This document shows, one piece after another, positions 24,045 to 35,298 of a DNA stretch of 64,000 nucleotides (position 1 is the stretch's first letter; each line of letters starts with the position of its first letter). The notes under the pieces are model-generated. The model searched no databases and had not been told where the DNA came from. It was given only the letters and a program-made list of their open reading frames with translations. This DNA is from Periconia sp. R9002. Its lineage: Eukaryota; Ascomycota; Dothideomycetes; Pleosporales; Periconiaceae. The DNA lies in contig JAMAHW010000017.1 in assembly GCA_023627715.1 (NCBI GenBank), forward strand, positions 372,001 to 436,000, in the 5' to 3' direction. Position numbers and translations under genes: made by a program.

Positions 24045-24914
24045 AACCTGATGAGTTGGCATCAACCACTGCATGCCGCCATGGACGATGGGTGTAGGTC
24101 GGTTAGTACATGTGTATGTAGTTCTGCAGAGTTGGTGTCGGGTGAGGTGCCATCAAGGCCCCGCGCCATACCCTGAAAGGCAGCCACGTGAGCAGACTTG
24201 AACGGCCGTTAGCACGCAACCTCTGTACCTACTGTACGAAATATATGTATACCTTCCCAAAAGGGGCGGCGAGCTGGAGCGAGGGAAAACACTTTCATTC
24301 TACCGTCATCTACACCCTCGTACCAACACAATCTGCTAGTGATAAATCTCGCATATTACCCGCGTGATGCTGCGGTATGAACTCGACCGCTATCCCGTCC
24401 CGTCCTGTCCTGGCTCTTTGGCTCTTGGGAGGGAGGGCGCGCCCGTACCACACAAATGACTAGACCCTTTCCAACCCAACGCTTCCGGCATCTCTCCCGT
24501 CTCCCGTCTCCCGCCTCCATGTCTCAGCCCTGTGATGTCTCAGAAGCTGGCGCCTTATGCCGATACCGGTCCATGGGCAACCGTGGAGTCGAGAGACAGA
24601 AGTCCTATTATCCATGATACCTTCCCTAACTGGATGCTGCTTCGTCCTCATGTGAACAGGTATACGAGCTGCACCGCGCTGCAGAGCGCCATGCTCTCCC
24701 TCCTGATCCCCCGTAACATTCTTCTCGGGGAGAGCGATTCGGAGGCCTCCACTCTATTCGCGAAGCTAGGCTAGTGGAGCACTACGGCACGCGCTAGCTC
24801 ATTGAAAGAAAATAGTGGCTTTGAAAGTCAGACTGACGGACTGGTGAACTCGTTAAATCGCTACCAAAAAAATGCATGTCTAAAATCAAGTTTATTTTTT
24901 CGGGTATGATGCTC

Positions 24915-27179
24915 TCAGGGGAACAGTAGTCGAGGTTTGCTCCTACCCCATGACTTGGTTCGGCCGCTGCTAAGCATGCTGGATGGACTTGAACTTCGGT
25001 CAAGCCCCATGGCCAGTGGAGAGGCCATCGGCGAGGCAACGGGCGACGTCGGCGTCGGCGACTTTGTGCTTCGCGGCGAAATCGGGGGCGTAGGAGGCTT
25101 TCGCGGGCTCGTGTATGCTGTGTCAACGCTTTCATATGTCGCCGTGGTATCGACCGGAGGGGGTGGCGGTCTTCTCGAGCTCGAGGGCACAGTGGTCGTG
25201 GCAGTGGTGGTAGTTAAAATAGACACGCTATCATCAAAATCCTCGTCATCACTCTGTTCCCTAATGCCAGACAGAACCGATCGATCCGTGTACGAATCCA
25301 GGATGGAGTGCACGCGCGATGTGGTGGAATAAATGGAGGAGCGAATGGTGTCGGTATCGGAGCTGGCCAGGGAAGAAGCCAGGGAACTCGTGGATTGGGT
25401 GGAGATGCTCAGTGGCCTCAGTGATACGAGCGACGAGTTGCGGTCGGACTCCGTGATTATTGTTTCGGCCACGCCCGCGTCGTGCATGTGTGCGCCGCAG
25501 TGAATATCCGGTATGGGAGTGTGGGTGCAGAGGATGCCGAAGATCTGGTCGCGCACATCTCGGGCGCTGGGCCGTTCATCCGGGTCTGGCGTGAGCATGT
25601 CGCGGATCAAATTAAGCACGTACGGCACGGCCTCCAGGCCCTCGCTGTCCTGCTGAGAAGCAGCAAAATCTTCCAGAATTCTCATCCACGATTCCACCTT
25701 GTCCAGATTGGCGTGGAAGGAGGAGTCTATGCGCGAGTTTTTGCCACCGACGTTGACGCGCTGCTTGGAAGATCGATGTTTGACGAAGTCGTGAGGTTTC
25801 TTCTTCAACATGAATGTGATCATCTCAAGGAACACGCAACCCAGAGAATAGACGTCTGCCTGCTCCGTTTCCTGTGTGTTTGCTCGCGGTTTGACCGGTT
25901 GCTTGCCTTTCTTGAAGCCGAAATTGAAACCGCTGAAATCGTTGGATGACGAGGGTGCTTTGGTCAGCTTCTGACGTTGAGATCCATTGCTATTCGAAGA
26001 TCCGGAGGATGTCTTGCTCGTAATGGAATGCTTACGTGTTGCGATCGTGGGCGACGTGGGCCATATAGGCCAGGTGGGTGAGGTGGGGGACGTGGGATTC
26101 GAGGGCGGTTCGCGAGGTTGCGACTGTGGATGAGCCTCAGGAGCACTGTAGATGTACATCTCCATGGGATCTAGCCTTTTATCTCTTTGAAAAGTCTCCA
26201 AGCTCCCGATATCGCTGAATGCTATTGCATTTTGGTCGTCAATCAGAATGTTTGCGGGTCGGATCGCCGTGTGACAAAAATGGTTCTGGTGGAGCGTTGC
26301 CACGGCATCAGCCAGGCAGTGGAGCCAGCCGAGCACCAGGAAGCGCCTCTGTGGCTTGGGCAACTTTTTGTATTGGACCGGATCGCGATGGTCGATGAAA
26401 GATCGTAACGTGTGTTGACAGACAAAGTCCGTCATGACGTATCCGACGTCTTTGAAGGTGTAAGAGGCCCAGATGGGTACGATGTGGTCGTGCGTGACCA
26501 TCCTGGTGCATTCCACATCCATGAAGAAATCTTCCTCGAAGCATCCTGGCATTTCCGGGGCGCTGAGGGCGAATTTTCTGCGAACGTAGATGGTGTTGGG
26601 TTTCTTGGGGAGGTGGACTCGCGACCAGTTCTGGAGGCTCACGGCCGGCGGGAGCCCCATAACATACTCGAGCGGCACCTCTTCATTGGGAGCGAAGTCG
26701 ATGTGTACTCCCGGGCGAAGCTCACGAAGCAGAAAGTTGAACTGCGTGTGGAAGAATCGAGCATTGGCCTGGTCGTCTCGTCGGTTGGCGAGGGAGAGTT
26801 TCTCAATGTCCCTAGGAGATAAGGGCAAGTCTCCATCATCCCACGAGTTCTCCACCACGGCAAAGATGCGATCGGCCTCTCCAATTTCGGCCAGGACGAG
26901 AAACAAACGTCTCGCCTTTTGAAGAATCCATTCAATATATGTGTCGTTGGTGAGGTCGCCAAATCCAACGTGCTGTTCCAGCCTCTCTCTCTCGGTGGGC
27001 TTCAATCGCGAGGTGACGAATTCGCGGGTGACCTTTTCATTAATCCTCGCCTCGGTCCACCAGATTTGCTGGATGGCATGCTGAGGGGTAACAAGTGAGT
27101 GACCGGCGTATCCATAGATAAGGGCGTTCAAGGCAACGGTCTGGTCGTTGACAACATTAGTCAAAGTCCGCTCGCTCAT
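24915..27179 (-). CDS. Protein kinase-like protein, predicted pseudokinase
   Basis: This is a 754-residue single-exon protein. An N-terminal region of about 190 residues precedes a kinase-like fold. The helix-rich C-lobe landmarks are CHTAIRPANILIDD (about 302-315, the position of HRDxKxxN) and FSDIG (about 321-325, the position of DFG). The catalytic Asp of HRD is Ala305 and the following Lys is Arg, while the Asn and the DFG Asp remain. APE appears as SAPEAHP. A Ser/Pro/Thr-rich insert (about 355-430) lies in the activation region. Then come the DVYSLGCVFLEM helix and PDPDERPSARDV. A long disordered Ser/Thr/Pro tail ends the protein. Loss of the catalytic base points to a scaffold or regulator. 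Similar fungal proteins exist, but I know of no assigned function. Confidence 0.85.
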   Translation of the reverse strand: MSERTLTNVVNDQTVALNALIYGYAGHSLVTPQHAIQQIWWTEARINEKVTREFVTSRLKPTERERLEQHVGFGDLTNDTYIEWILQKARRLFLVLAEIGEADRIFAVVENSWDDGDLPLSPRDIEKLSLANRRDDQANARFFHTQFNFLLRELRPGVHIDFAPNEEVPLEYVMGLPPAVSLQNWSRVHLPKKPNTIYVRRKFALSAPEMPGCFEEDFFMDVECTRMVTHDHIVPIWASYTFKDVGYVMTDFVCQHTLRSFIDHRDPVQYKKLPKPQRRFLVLGWLHCLADAVATLHQNHFCHTAIRPANILIDDQNAIAFSDIGSLETFQRDKRLDPMEMYIYSAPEAHPQSQPREPPSNPTSPTSPTWPIWPTSPTIATRKHSITSKTSSGSSNSNGSQRQKLTKAPSSSNDFSGFNFGFKKGKQPVKPRANTQETEQADVYSLGCVFLEMITFMLKKKPHDFVKHRSSKQRVNVGGKNSRIDSSFHANLDKVESWMRILEDFAASQQDSEGLEAVPYVLNLIRDMLTPDPDERPSARDVRDQIFGILCTHTPIPDIHCGAHMHDAGVAETIITESDRNSSLVSLRPLSISTQSTSSLASSLASSDTDTIRSSIYSTTSRVHSILDSYTDRSVLSGIREQSDDEDFDDSVSILTTTTATTTVPSSSRRPPPPPVDTTATYESVDTAYTSPRKPPTPPISPRSTKSPTPTSPVASPMASPLAMGLDRSSSPSSMLSSGRTKSWGRSKPRLLFP

Positions 27180-29560
27180 TTCGACGAGTGGGCGAGAGAA
27201 TCAACATGTGCGCTATCCGACTAGGTTTCCCGGATTCAAGGGTTCAAAGGGTGGACCTTGAACGGTAGGTCAAGGGTCATGGTCGGGGAGGGGGAGGTGG
27301 AGGAGAGGGACGGAGATGGGGGGTTGGTGAGGGGAGGGTTTGGGGAAAGATCGGAGGAGATGACGCAAAGGGGAATTGAAGGCAGATAATAAAAAGCGGC
27401 CCAGGAGGGTGGGACTGTACAGCCAGTGTACATGGAGTTGTTAGTTGAAAACGATTCAGCGGCGGCCATGGGGGATTGCACAGTAAGTACCTGGCCGTGG
27501 TAGACTAGAGTACAAACGATAGGCGGCTCGGAGCAGCTTGTGTAGGTATAACATGTAGGTAGTGGCGAGCGAGCGGTCTGGCAGCAGCACAATCAATGCA
27601 AGGAGGCGGAAGAGGCCCAATCAGTGGGCCATGGACATGGCGCATCTTAGGCTCCGGCGTGTTGGCTGCGGAGAGCGAGGCCAAAAGGACGGGGTTGTGC
27701 CGAGAAGTGGTAGGGCCATGTGAGGTGCGACCAGGTAGTGGGATGATAAGCATGCAAGAGAATAAGGGCCAGCGGCTGGTGAAATGAATGACACGCCAAT
27801 GGTCTTGTGTTGGCTTGGGGCCGACTAGCCATCTTCTCGACTCGTCTCGTTTCGTCTGCTCTGCTCTGCTCTGCCTCTCCCGCACTTAGGTAGCACTGTT
27901 CTGTGTGCTGTGTGCGTGTACATGTGCTTGTGCTTTGTGCTGTGCTGAGCTGTCAGCACCCAGGACCCTGGCGGCTAAAAAAGCGATAAGTTATTAGCAT
28001 TGCGACGACGCAGATATTGGTCGTCCGCCCGCAGCTCGGTAGTGCAGTGCAGTGCAGTGCAGTGCAGTGCAGTGCAGCCGGCCGTTGCTGGCCCTTTTTT
28101 TATCGGCACACTCTGCACATGTCCCAGCAGGTAGTTGTCTGATGGTAGACGGTGGACGACGATGATGAATTCAGCTGGATTCAACGAGGCGGAGGGGTGG
28201 GGAGGGGCGAAGAGGGGCAGTCGCACGTGTGGTACGGTACCAAAGAGGCAGCTAGTCATGCGCACGCCTCAAGCCTCAGAAACCAACATTGAACCCAACA
28301 TCGATTCCTTCAATTTCAACGTCCAACCTCTCTCCAGATCCGATACCTCCCTAGATAGACCGGTCGATGAACCAACAACCCACCGCTGAGGAGCCATCCA
28401 TCCTGGCCCATCCATCCGTCAACTCGTTCGTGGGGCAGGCCCACCACCACCACCATGACTGACTGCAAGTGCCCGGCGTATCACTGTAGCTTTGTACGCG
28501 CACCATCAGACTAGACCGGCCCGTAATACGATAGCCGTCCTCTACCCACCAGGCTTTTGTCCATTAGCATACGAGCCCATTTTGCCGTCGACGCTTCCCA
28601 TGCACAATCGCCAATCCATTATCGTCGGCTCCCGCCTGAGGCCTGAGGTCGCCCGTCAAGCTACGGGAGTAGTCTAGCCTGCGACTTGGCCTGCCCGCCA
28701 CCAAACTGCCAGAATCCTTCCAGCTTGCTTCTCCACATGCACGTCCAAACAAAAAAAATTAAAAGTCCCCGCCGCCTTGTGGGTCGTGGCGCTATGTCTG
28801 GTATAAAAAGTCGGCGGCTCACCGGTCCCATTGACAATACATATGCCATCCCGTTAGGATAACTGGATGCTGTGTCTGTATCACTCACACCGATGCCGAC
28901 TAGCTTGGGTTCAACAGAGACTTGCTGAGCTCAGCTTCAGTATTCGGTGGCATGATTTAGGCCCCGTCGTACCACTCGCTGTGCAACAAAGACTTCGGCT
29001 AGCTACACGGCAAACCAATCCTGCCAGTCGCCGTCTCAACACGTTGAAACATACATGAATGATGTATGCAGTTGCGAATGGCTGCTATCCAGATGTTCAT
29101 TGATAATGCGCCCCGCGGGTCAAGGGTGCCAAGGCCGATAACCTACGCTCGGGCCATCTGCCATGTGCATGTTGTCTTCCCCAGAACGCCTCCATGCCCT
29201 AACCAAACAACACGCGACGACCGCTCCACCGGGCCAAACCCTTCTTCTGCACTTTACTTCATCCTCTTTAGTCTTTACCTGCCTATGTAAGCTTGCCTGA
29301 ACAGGCAGGCAGCAAGATAGTGTCCACGTCTTTCGAGAAACAACCCCCACCCTTCTAATCCGCGCCATGCATTGCTATCTCGTCTCAAGCTTAGGTAAAA
29401 CCAACACTGAAATATCGGATCAAACTCGCATCAATCATGTTTGCAATAAGCATGATTTCCTATCGGCAAAATAAATACGAGACAGCTGTCTAGACCACCG
29501 ACTTTCAGCCCCTCTCTCCACCTCCGGATCCCCGCTTACCTCTATCTACACTCCGCGTCT
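27180..29560. other. 2.4 kb intergenic region
   Basis: This includes the pseudokinase promoter and the 3' flank of the Bys1-like gene. It has CTCTG repeats near 27860 and a GTGCA array, but no supported gene on either strand. Confidence 0.55.
28041..28077. repeat. (AGTGC)7 microsatellite
   Basis: Seven perfect tandem copies of AGTGC followed by a partial unit, in non-coding DNA upstream of the pseudokinase gene. Confidence 0.95.
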
Positions 29561-30315
29561 TTATTCTTCATCCCCCTCGCCATCACCTTCCTCTCCCTTC
29601 TCGTCATCGTCTTCTTTCTCTTTAGAAGCAGCGGGCGAGTCGGAAGGAATTGGAGCGGAGCCGGAGGGAGTTGAGGAAGGAGCTGCAGGAGCAAGAGCCT
29701 GTAGAGTGTTACAACCAGCGTCTTGCATTCAATAGAGCGTCGCAAGAGAGAAAAAGAAAGAAACGAAAAAAGACCGTGCCACTAACCGGAGCAGGACCAT
29801 CACCGCCGCCAGCCTGAGGATCAATCGTCAAAACCAAGTCCGAATCAGGCTTGCTAACCCTCACAACAACATCTTCATCCTTCTTGCCCGTGAGCCACAA
29901 AATATCACCACCCTCACTGGCCGTGCTCAAAAGCGTGAGCTTCTGCCCCGCAAACGGCTCCCCAAACACGGCGTCGAGGCTGAACCACGGACGATCAGAG
30001 TCGAGCGTGTAGCTCAGGATCTGCGTAGGCGCCGCAGCAAACAGCCCGTTTTCCACCCTTGTGATCTTGATGGCCTGGCCAAAGACGTTCTGCCCGATGT
30101 GAAACCCTTCAGACTCTCCTGAGTGACCGTTAGTCTCCTTCGTGTCTGCGTGTGTGTGTGTAGAACGTATAGAACGTACCCGATGCCACAGTGACCCGCT
30201 CGCCGATCTCATCGCCCTCCGACCAAATATAGATAGTGTCCTGTCTCTTTCCAAACACACTTTGGGCAGTGCATTGTAGTCTTTTTTTCGGAATAATCAA
30301 TGTAAAATAAAACAT
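29561..30315 (-). CDS. Bys1-like protein without cysteines
   Basis: This matches the pattern of Bys1 (yeast-phase-specific) secreted fungal proteins: DTIYIWSEG near the start, GQAIKITR, ILSYTLDSDRPWFSLDAVFGEPFAGQKLTL as a clear landmark split over two lines of the fold, and SDLVLTI near the end. Minus-strand exons are 30315-30180, 30118-29787 and 29698-29561, giving about 201 residues and an acidic tail rich in Glu/Asp. The family's cysteines are replaced, and no classical signal peptide is evident with the ATG at 30315, so the first exon may be wrong. If the acceptor ACAG just before DTIYIW is used, a signal-peptide exon must lie further upstream. The biochemical function of the family is unknown. 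Confidence 0.7.
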
Positions 30316-31007
30316 AAAGTCCTCGAAGAACGATCGTGTAGAACTAAACAAGTGTGTATGTAGGTATGTACGTAGTCAATACACTTACCATCCCCTTACC
30401 TGTGTCGATACCCAGGGTAGCAATACTCTGTGAGGATCAATTTCAATTTCAATTTCACCCTTACCATTCATCCATCCGTACGTACGTACGTACGCATTTT
30501 CCACAAAACGATAGTGATAGTAATAGTGATAGTGATGCTACAACGAAACCAACCCCCCACCCCTCCTTACATCCACCCAAAAATAAGGGTGCAACAAGAA
30601 CAATAAGTAGTTAAAAAAAAACTTCATTCAGAAAAGAGAGGGAAAAAAAGGGCGGTCTATGAACAAAAAAACAAGTCTTCGGAAAAACAATGATCGAAAA
30701 CAAGAGCAAAAAAAATCTGACTTGAACTTGACGCCGTTCCAACGCAACGCGACGTGATGCGACGGCACAGCGAAAGAGTAAAACGGCTTGTTTTGCCTTG
30801 CTACGCATTTGATACACAAGTATATATACAAACGCCGCACCTGAGCACAACACATACGCCGTCGCTGCTCTTGCTGTTGACGCTGCTACACGTCCTTAGT
30901 AGGTTGATCCCCTCACCGGCGCGGCTGTGAATGCTAATCCTACTATCAACCAACTGTCTTTCTTCCGCCTTCCACATCCTGTGTGAATTCGACAAACAAA
31001 TCACTCC
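30316..31007. other. Divergent intergenic region
   Basis: This lies between the Bys1-like gene (minus) and the SDR gene (plus). It includes one copy of a 50-bp dispersed repeat, a CGTA array (30478-30494) and A-rich tracts. No gene seen. Confidence 0.5.
30398..30447 (+). repeat. Dispersed 50-bp sequence, copy A
   Basis: It begins ACCTGTGTCGATACCCAGGG and matches 48 of 50 positions of the reverse complement of 56181-56230. Both copies run on into TTCAAT-type repeats. Confidence 0.85.
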
Positions 31008-31939
31008 ATGGCTCTCACCGGTGTAGCACTTGTTGTCGGCGTACGTTGGTCTTATTTGTGTAAATTTGTGAATCTTGACACATCCAGGGAGGTAGCGGAA
31101 TTGGACAAGAAGTCGCCTTCGCTTTTGCTGAGGCAGGGTGCAAAGCCGTGGCCGTGGCCGACATCAACGAGCAAAACGCCCAAATTACAGCACAGAAAAG
31201 CAGCGAGTATGCCTCCCATTCTGAATACCGCAGCTTCAGTGTCCACGTAGATGTAGTGGACGAGCAAAGCGTGCATAGAATGGCCGAGACAGCTGCCGAA
31301 CGCCTTGGGGGTTAGGATTGACTACTTTGTCAATTGCGCAGGCGCACGTCTCACCGTACCTCTGCCTCCAACCTGCTAACACACCATCAGGCTCCCAACA
31401 TGTCGAGTTTTCCGGTGTCCGATCTGAACACGGAACATTACGATCGTGTGGTGCGCGTTAATCTCTACGGCACAATCAACTGCATGAAAGCCGTTTCGAA
31501 GATGATGAAATCACAAGAACCACTTCCCTTCATCCCCTCAACACCACGCGCAAGTCGTCATCCCGAGCGATCACTGGGTCGGGGTTCCATCGTGAATCTC
31601 GGTTCCGTCAACTCCATCCTCGCTAATCCTGGTAACATGTCGTACGTCACTTCCAAGCATGCAGTTCTTGCGGCCACCAAGGTGGCTGCGTTGGATCTTG
31701 CAAAAGACATGATTCGAGTCAATATTGTCCTTCCCGGTGGCACGGATACTCCCATGTTGGCATCCACATTTGAACGATTGCCCGGATTCCGACAGCAACT
31801 TGTAGCCCGGACACCGTTGAATCGTCTTGCGAGCACTGACGAAATTGCCGATACAATAATTCACATCTGTAGCCCTTCGGCTACTTTCATGACTGGAGCC
31901 ACGATCGTCATTGATGGGGGAGTAACAGCCAGGTTATAA
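31008..31939 (+). CDS. Short-chain dehydrogenase/reductase with an apparent frameshift
   Basis: This is a classical NAD(P)-dependent SDR. The cofactor motif VVGGGSGIG is rebuilt over intron 31041-31087. DYFVNCAG marks the NNAG region, Ser lies in VNLGSVNS, and YVTSK carries the Tyr and Lys. The C-terminus is GATIVIDGGVT. Between the helix ending ETAAERLG and RIDYFVNCAG the frame is broken at 31306-31311 (CTT followed by GGGGG). The ancestral LGRIDY would need four fewer bases, or one fewer with an added Val. A second intron of only 35 bp (31356-31390) with a perfect CTAAC branch point restores the frame downstream. The gene may be a recent pseudogene, or the G-run may be a sequencing error. 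The substrate is unknown. Confidence 0.75.
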
Positions 31940-32334
31940 ATACTTGATTGTGGGTGGAGAAAACGGATATCTCACTATAAAAAGTGGGGTGAAACGATGT
32001 CTGGTAGATCCTTTCTATGGTCCTCAATTAGCACTGTAGGGGTGGTCCCTTTGCAGCACATGCTGCGATACAGAATTATATTTTAGATAGTATGAAAGGC
32101 TCATAAAATCATCATGCAGTTGTGAATATGACAGATTGATAGCCTATACTAAAGTAGTACTTGACCCACGTTATCTGTCCAATGGCAACTACTTGACAAA
32201 AGGTAGCGCTCAGAGATCACAGAGTCATGTAATGAAAAGCCAATGCATCATTTTATGCGCTATTTATCGCGCCCTCAGATGAAAGATCATAAAACTCCTG
32301 TCCGACGAGGTGACGACCTCAAATTCTACCTGTA
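31940..32334. other. Convergent intergenic region
   Basis: AT-rich 3' flanks of the SDR and beta-lactamase-like genes. No gene seen. Confidence 0.5.
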
Positions 32335-33920
32335 CTATAGTATCGATCTCGTCGCATCTTTCATGAAATCCTCTGGCCCAGCCGAAGGATCATGATGCCA
32401 TTTCAGGCCATGTACGCTCTTCCTATCTACTTGAAACCTGACGATATGAAACTCAGTCAGTAGGTGCGGCCACATGGTCTTCTCACAGAGTTCCGTGTCT
32501 CTATCGACTGGCCAAAAGAACGTATCGCCGTCATAAGGTTTGAGATCGTAAGTAACACGAGCGTTGCCCTGAACGGTTATTCGTAGCCCCAACGGCAGCA
32601 CTGTGACATGCAATGAAAATGTTTTCGAAGAGTCCATGTAGACACCGGCATAGGAATCAAACGGTAAAGATGGAGGCCTGGACGTCATGCCTTCCTTGAT
32701 TGTGGTTCTCATGTGCTGGAAGATAGCTTGGCTTATCTTGGGACCCATCTCTGCCATTCGAAGCAAATGTGGTCGTGGTTCTCCGACGAGCACTCCAAGA
32801 AGGCATTGCGCGGCTAGGTCAGTAGAGTCGAGTCTGGGAGTGGCGTTGGTTATGACTACAACACCACTATTTGATTTTGGGACGAGAAACATTGAGCCGA
32901 GAAACCCGGGAATGCCCATTGTATGATGATAGACTTGATCGCCCGCCAACGCTTTCCCAAAAGCCGGAGCTTTGTTGCCGAAGAGAGGCATGTTCCAGCT
33001 TGCGATGCTAAGGTTACCTGGAAGAATCGTCCGGTATAGTCCGAGGCAGTATTCTTGATTGCTGAACTGGGGGCTGTGGGCTAATATTTGCGGCTCGAAA
33101 ATAGTCCTCAGGCCGACGAAAGGCGATCCGGGCGTGCTATCTCGATCGTGCGCTACCTGATCATTGTAGGAATTGAGCAGGCCAATGTAAATAGTGAGTA
33201 GGTCTTTCATCGATGTTTTTCCACCAGCACCGGCGGTGATACCAGACTCATCTGTCCATAGATTGATTCTGACTTTTGTCGCGGATCCATCTACTCGAGC
33301 TGCGTGCGCAGCCACTACGTTCTCTCCCGGCGGAATGCCGAAGGTTGTATTTTTAAACCCAGGGGAGATATCATAGTATCGTCAATCACTTCGCTGAATG
33401 ATTTTGCCGTCACGGTTTCGATGACAAGTTGGAGTAGAATATAGTTCCATTGAGAATACAGGAAAGCAGAGCGAAATGGCTTGACGGCCTTGATGTGGCA
33501 GGCCATACGCAACAGCTCATCCTTTTTCAACAGAAGCTCTCCGTTCTGTTGGTACCAGTAGAAAGCAGCACCAGCTAGACCAGTGCGGTTTGCAATCAAA
33601 TCTCGAATACTAGCGAGACGTCCCACATCATCTTCACGGTTGAAGTCAGGTAGGTACTCTCGAATAGGTACATCCCACCCAAGTATACCGTCATGTATGA
33701 GTCTGCCGACCATACAGACGGTCAGAATTTTGAGCATTGATCCCGCGGAGTATATGGAATCATCGTCAGGGGAATCTGGTTTCGAGCAATCTTTGCGGCC
33801 AAAATGAGCGGTATGGATGATATTGCCTTTGTGGAATACCCCTAGACTGAGGGCCGGGGCTCCACTGAGACTGTGGAAGCGAGCGATTTGTGCGTGCTGA
33901 GCTTTGAACTGGCCATCCAT
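32335..33920 (-). CDS. Beta-lactamase/transpeptidase-like serine hydrolase with an apparent frameshift
   Basis: This belongs to the fungal class-C beta-lactamase-related hydrolases, which act as esterases or transesterases (LovD is a known member of the superfamily). SxxK is present as SMLK in YSAGSMLKIL. The YxN motif reads YSQ, so Asn is replaced by Gln. I prefer the start MDGQFKAQ at 33920. The expected continuation PLGLKNTTFGIPPGENVV is found only if a base is added in the A-run read on the minus strand at 33350-33354; as given, the frame ends in a stop 11 codons later. Downstream, the sequence AAHAARVDG to the stop at 32335 is intact for over 320 codons. A 48-bp non-consensus intron could bypass the break but would delete the conserved loop. 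It is a probable recent pseudogene or a sequence error. Confidence 0.75.
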
Positions 33921-35019
33921 TCTTGAGGTTGATTGGGTTGAGATGAAGATGGAGTGCGTTGATTGTGTGTATCGATGGGGTAGTTTCAATCGAGGTAAAC
34001 ACCCAGCTGCCAGCTACGCCGCGGACGACCAGGTTATCACTTAGCCTGAATCCATGCCTCCCGTTTGTACCTGGGTCTCGTCCCCGCCCGAGACACAGCC
34101 GGTGCCACGTCGAATATGTCCATCACCGCGCTCTTCCCGAACCACTCTCTACACAGAGCATATCGATGAACGTTGGTGGTATCGCCCAGGGCCTGGGTCT
34201 TACACGAACTACACCAATCTTCGTGTATATATTATGGCATGTGAGTGTGAGCATCGTGTGCGATTCATAACCCAAGTATTGTGTGATATGGAACAGTAAT
34301 TCTAGGGGTAGTCGACATAGTGTGTGCGGAGAGGAAATGAGGGTGTTGATGCTGCGGATCCAGGTACTTGTGGCTGAGACCTTATGTCAGCCGGACCAAT
34401 CAACCAATTGGAGAAAGGTGTCAATTCACTCTCGTTCGCGCCACCGATGTCTCTCCATGGGCAACGAAACATGTGGAACGTCAAACAACCCACGAATCAC
34501 ATATATTATTTTCCTTTGAAAGTTCTAATAATTTCGTTTCTGAAAATCTTCTAGCAGGTATGCATTATCTCATCCTTTAAAGGGAAAGAAGGCGTTCAGG
34601 AAGCAGCACTTGGGTCATTATTTATTCTCTGTTCAGTGGTTTGTGGAGGTGAAATGTCCCACTTCTTTTATTACTTGAAAGCAACGACATCACTCGCACA
34701 CACACATTATAACTATGTAAAACCTTGAACTTGTGACAATGGTTTTCAGATTCCTCGGGTGATCGCCAAGTCTCAATCATAAAATTATGTTTTCCAAAAT
34801 CAAACGCCGACACCAGATCATCGCCAACGGCTTTTTCTTCCGAGTTCCTCAACAAACAGCTAGATGTTCCCCATATTATGATTCATCTATGCCTCGATCT
34901 TTAAGACTCCAGCGGCTCATTCCAATCCCGAGCCCTGACGATCGGATCGTGTCATCCAATTCACAGTGAAAACCCCACATTCCGACATTCCATATCGCTT
35001 GACTTCGAATCAAAGATTA
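33921..35019. other. Intergenic region
   Basis: Promoter side of the hydrolase gene and 3' flank of the cysteine-rich gene. Only short unrelated frames. Confidence 0.5.
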
Positions 35020-35298
35020 CTAGCAGCTAGCGCAAGCGCAGAGTCCCTCCTTTTTCCCTTTCTTGATCTGGCAGGTACCAGGAGTGTTGTGGCACCACCC
35101 GTAGCAGTCGTTGTCGGCATCGCAGGTTCCATCCATACGGCAACTTCCAAGCGTACAAATTTTGCTGCAGCAGTTTGCTCCTCCATAACAGTCGCTATCT
35201 TGAGCACAAGGACCTCCGGGATCCGAGAAGATTTGGATAACTCCAGCTGATACAGAGGAGGTGATCGCAAAAAGCGACAAGATGCTGAGGATATGCAT
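35020..35298 (-). CDS. Small secreted cysteine-rich protein (effector candidate)
   Basis: This 92-residue single-exon protein has a clear signal peptide (about 1-18, ending VSA). The mature part is short and contains 13 cysteines (31, 37, 43, 44, 48, 53, 59, 65, 69, 76, 87, 89 and 92). Two segments resemble each other: CAQDSDCYGG and CDADNDCYGW, each with Cys-x5-Cys followed by Tyr-Gly. The CC pair and spacing recall knottin- or colipase-like folds. An odd Cys number is unusual and suggests a free thiol or dimer. Size, signal peptide and Cys content fit fungal effectors, host-interacting toxins or antimicrobial peptides. I do not recognise a named family. It stands alone between gene-poor stretches, as effector genes often do. 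Confidence 0.8.
   Translation of the reverse strand: MHILSILSLFAITSSVSAGVIQIFSDPGGPCAQDSDCYGGANCCSKICTLGSCRMDGTCDADNDCYGWCHNTPGTCQIKKGKKEGLCACASC

Larger units (their letters stand above)
22511..24914. other. 2.4 kb gene-free region with repeats
   Basis: This contains the GH2 promoter and the 3' flank of the pseudokinase gene. It holds a 32-bp direct duplication and a long imperfect inverted repeat, listed separately. No frame looks like a protein. Confidence 0.55.
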
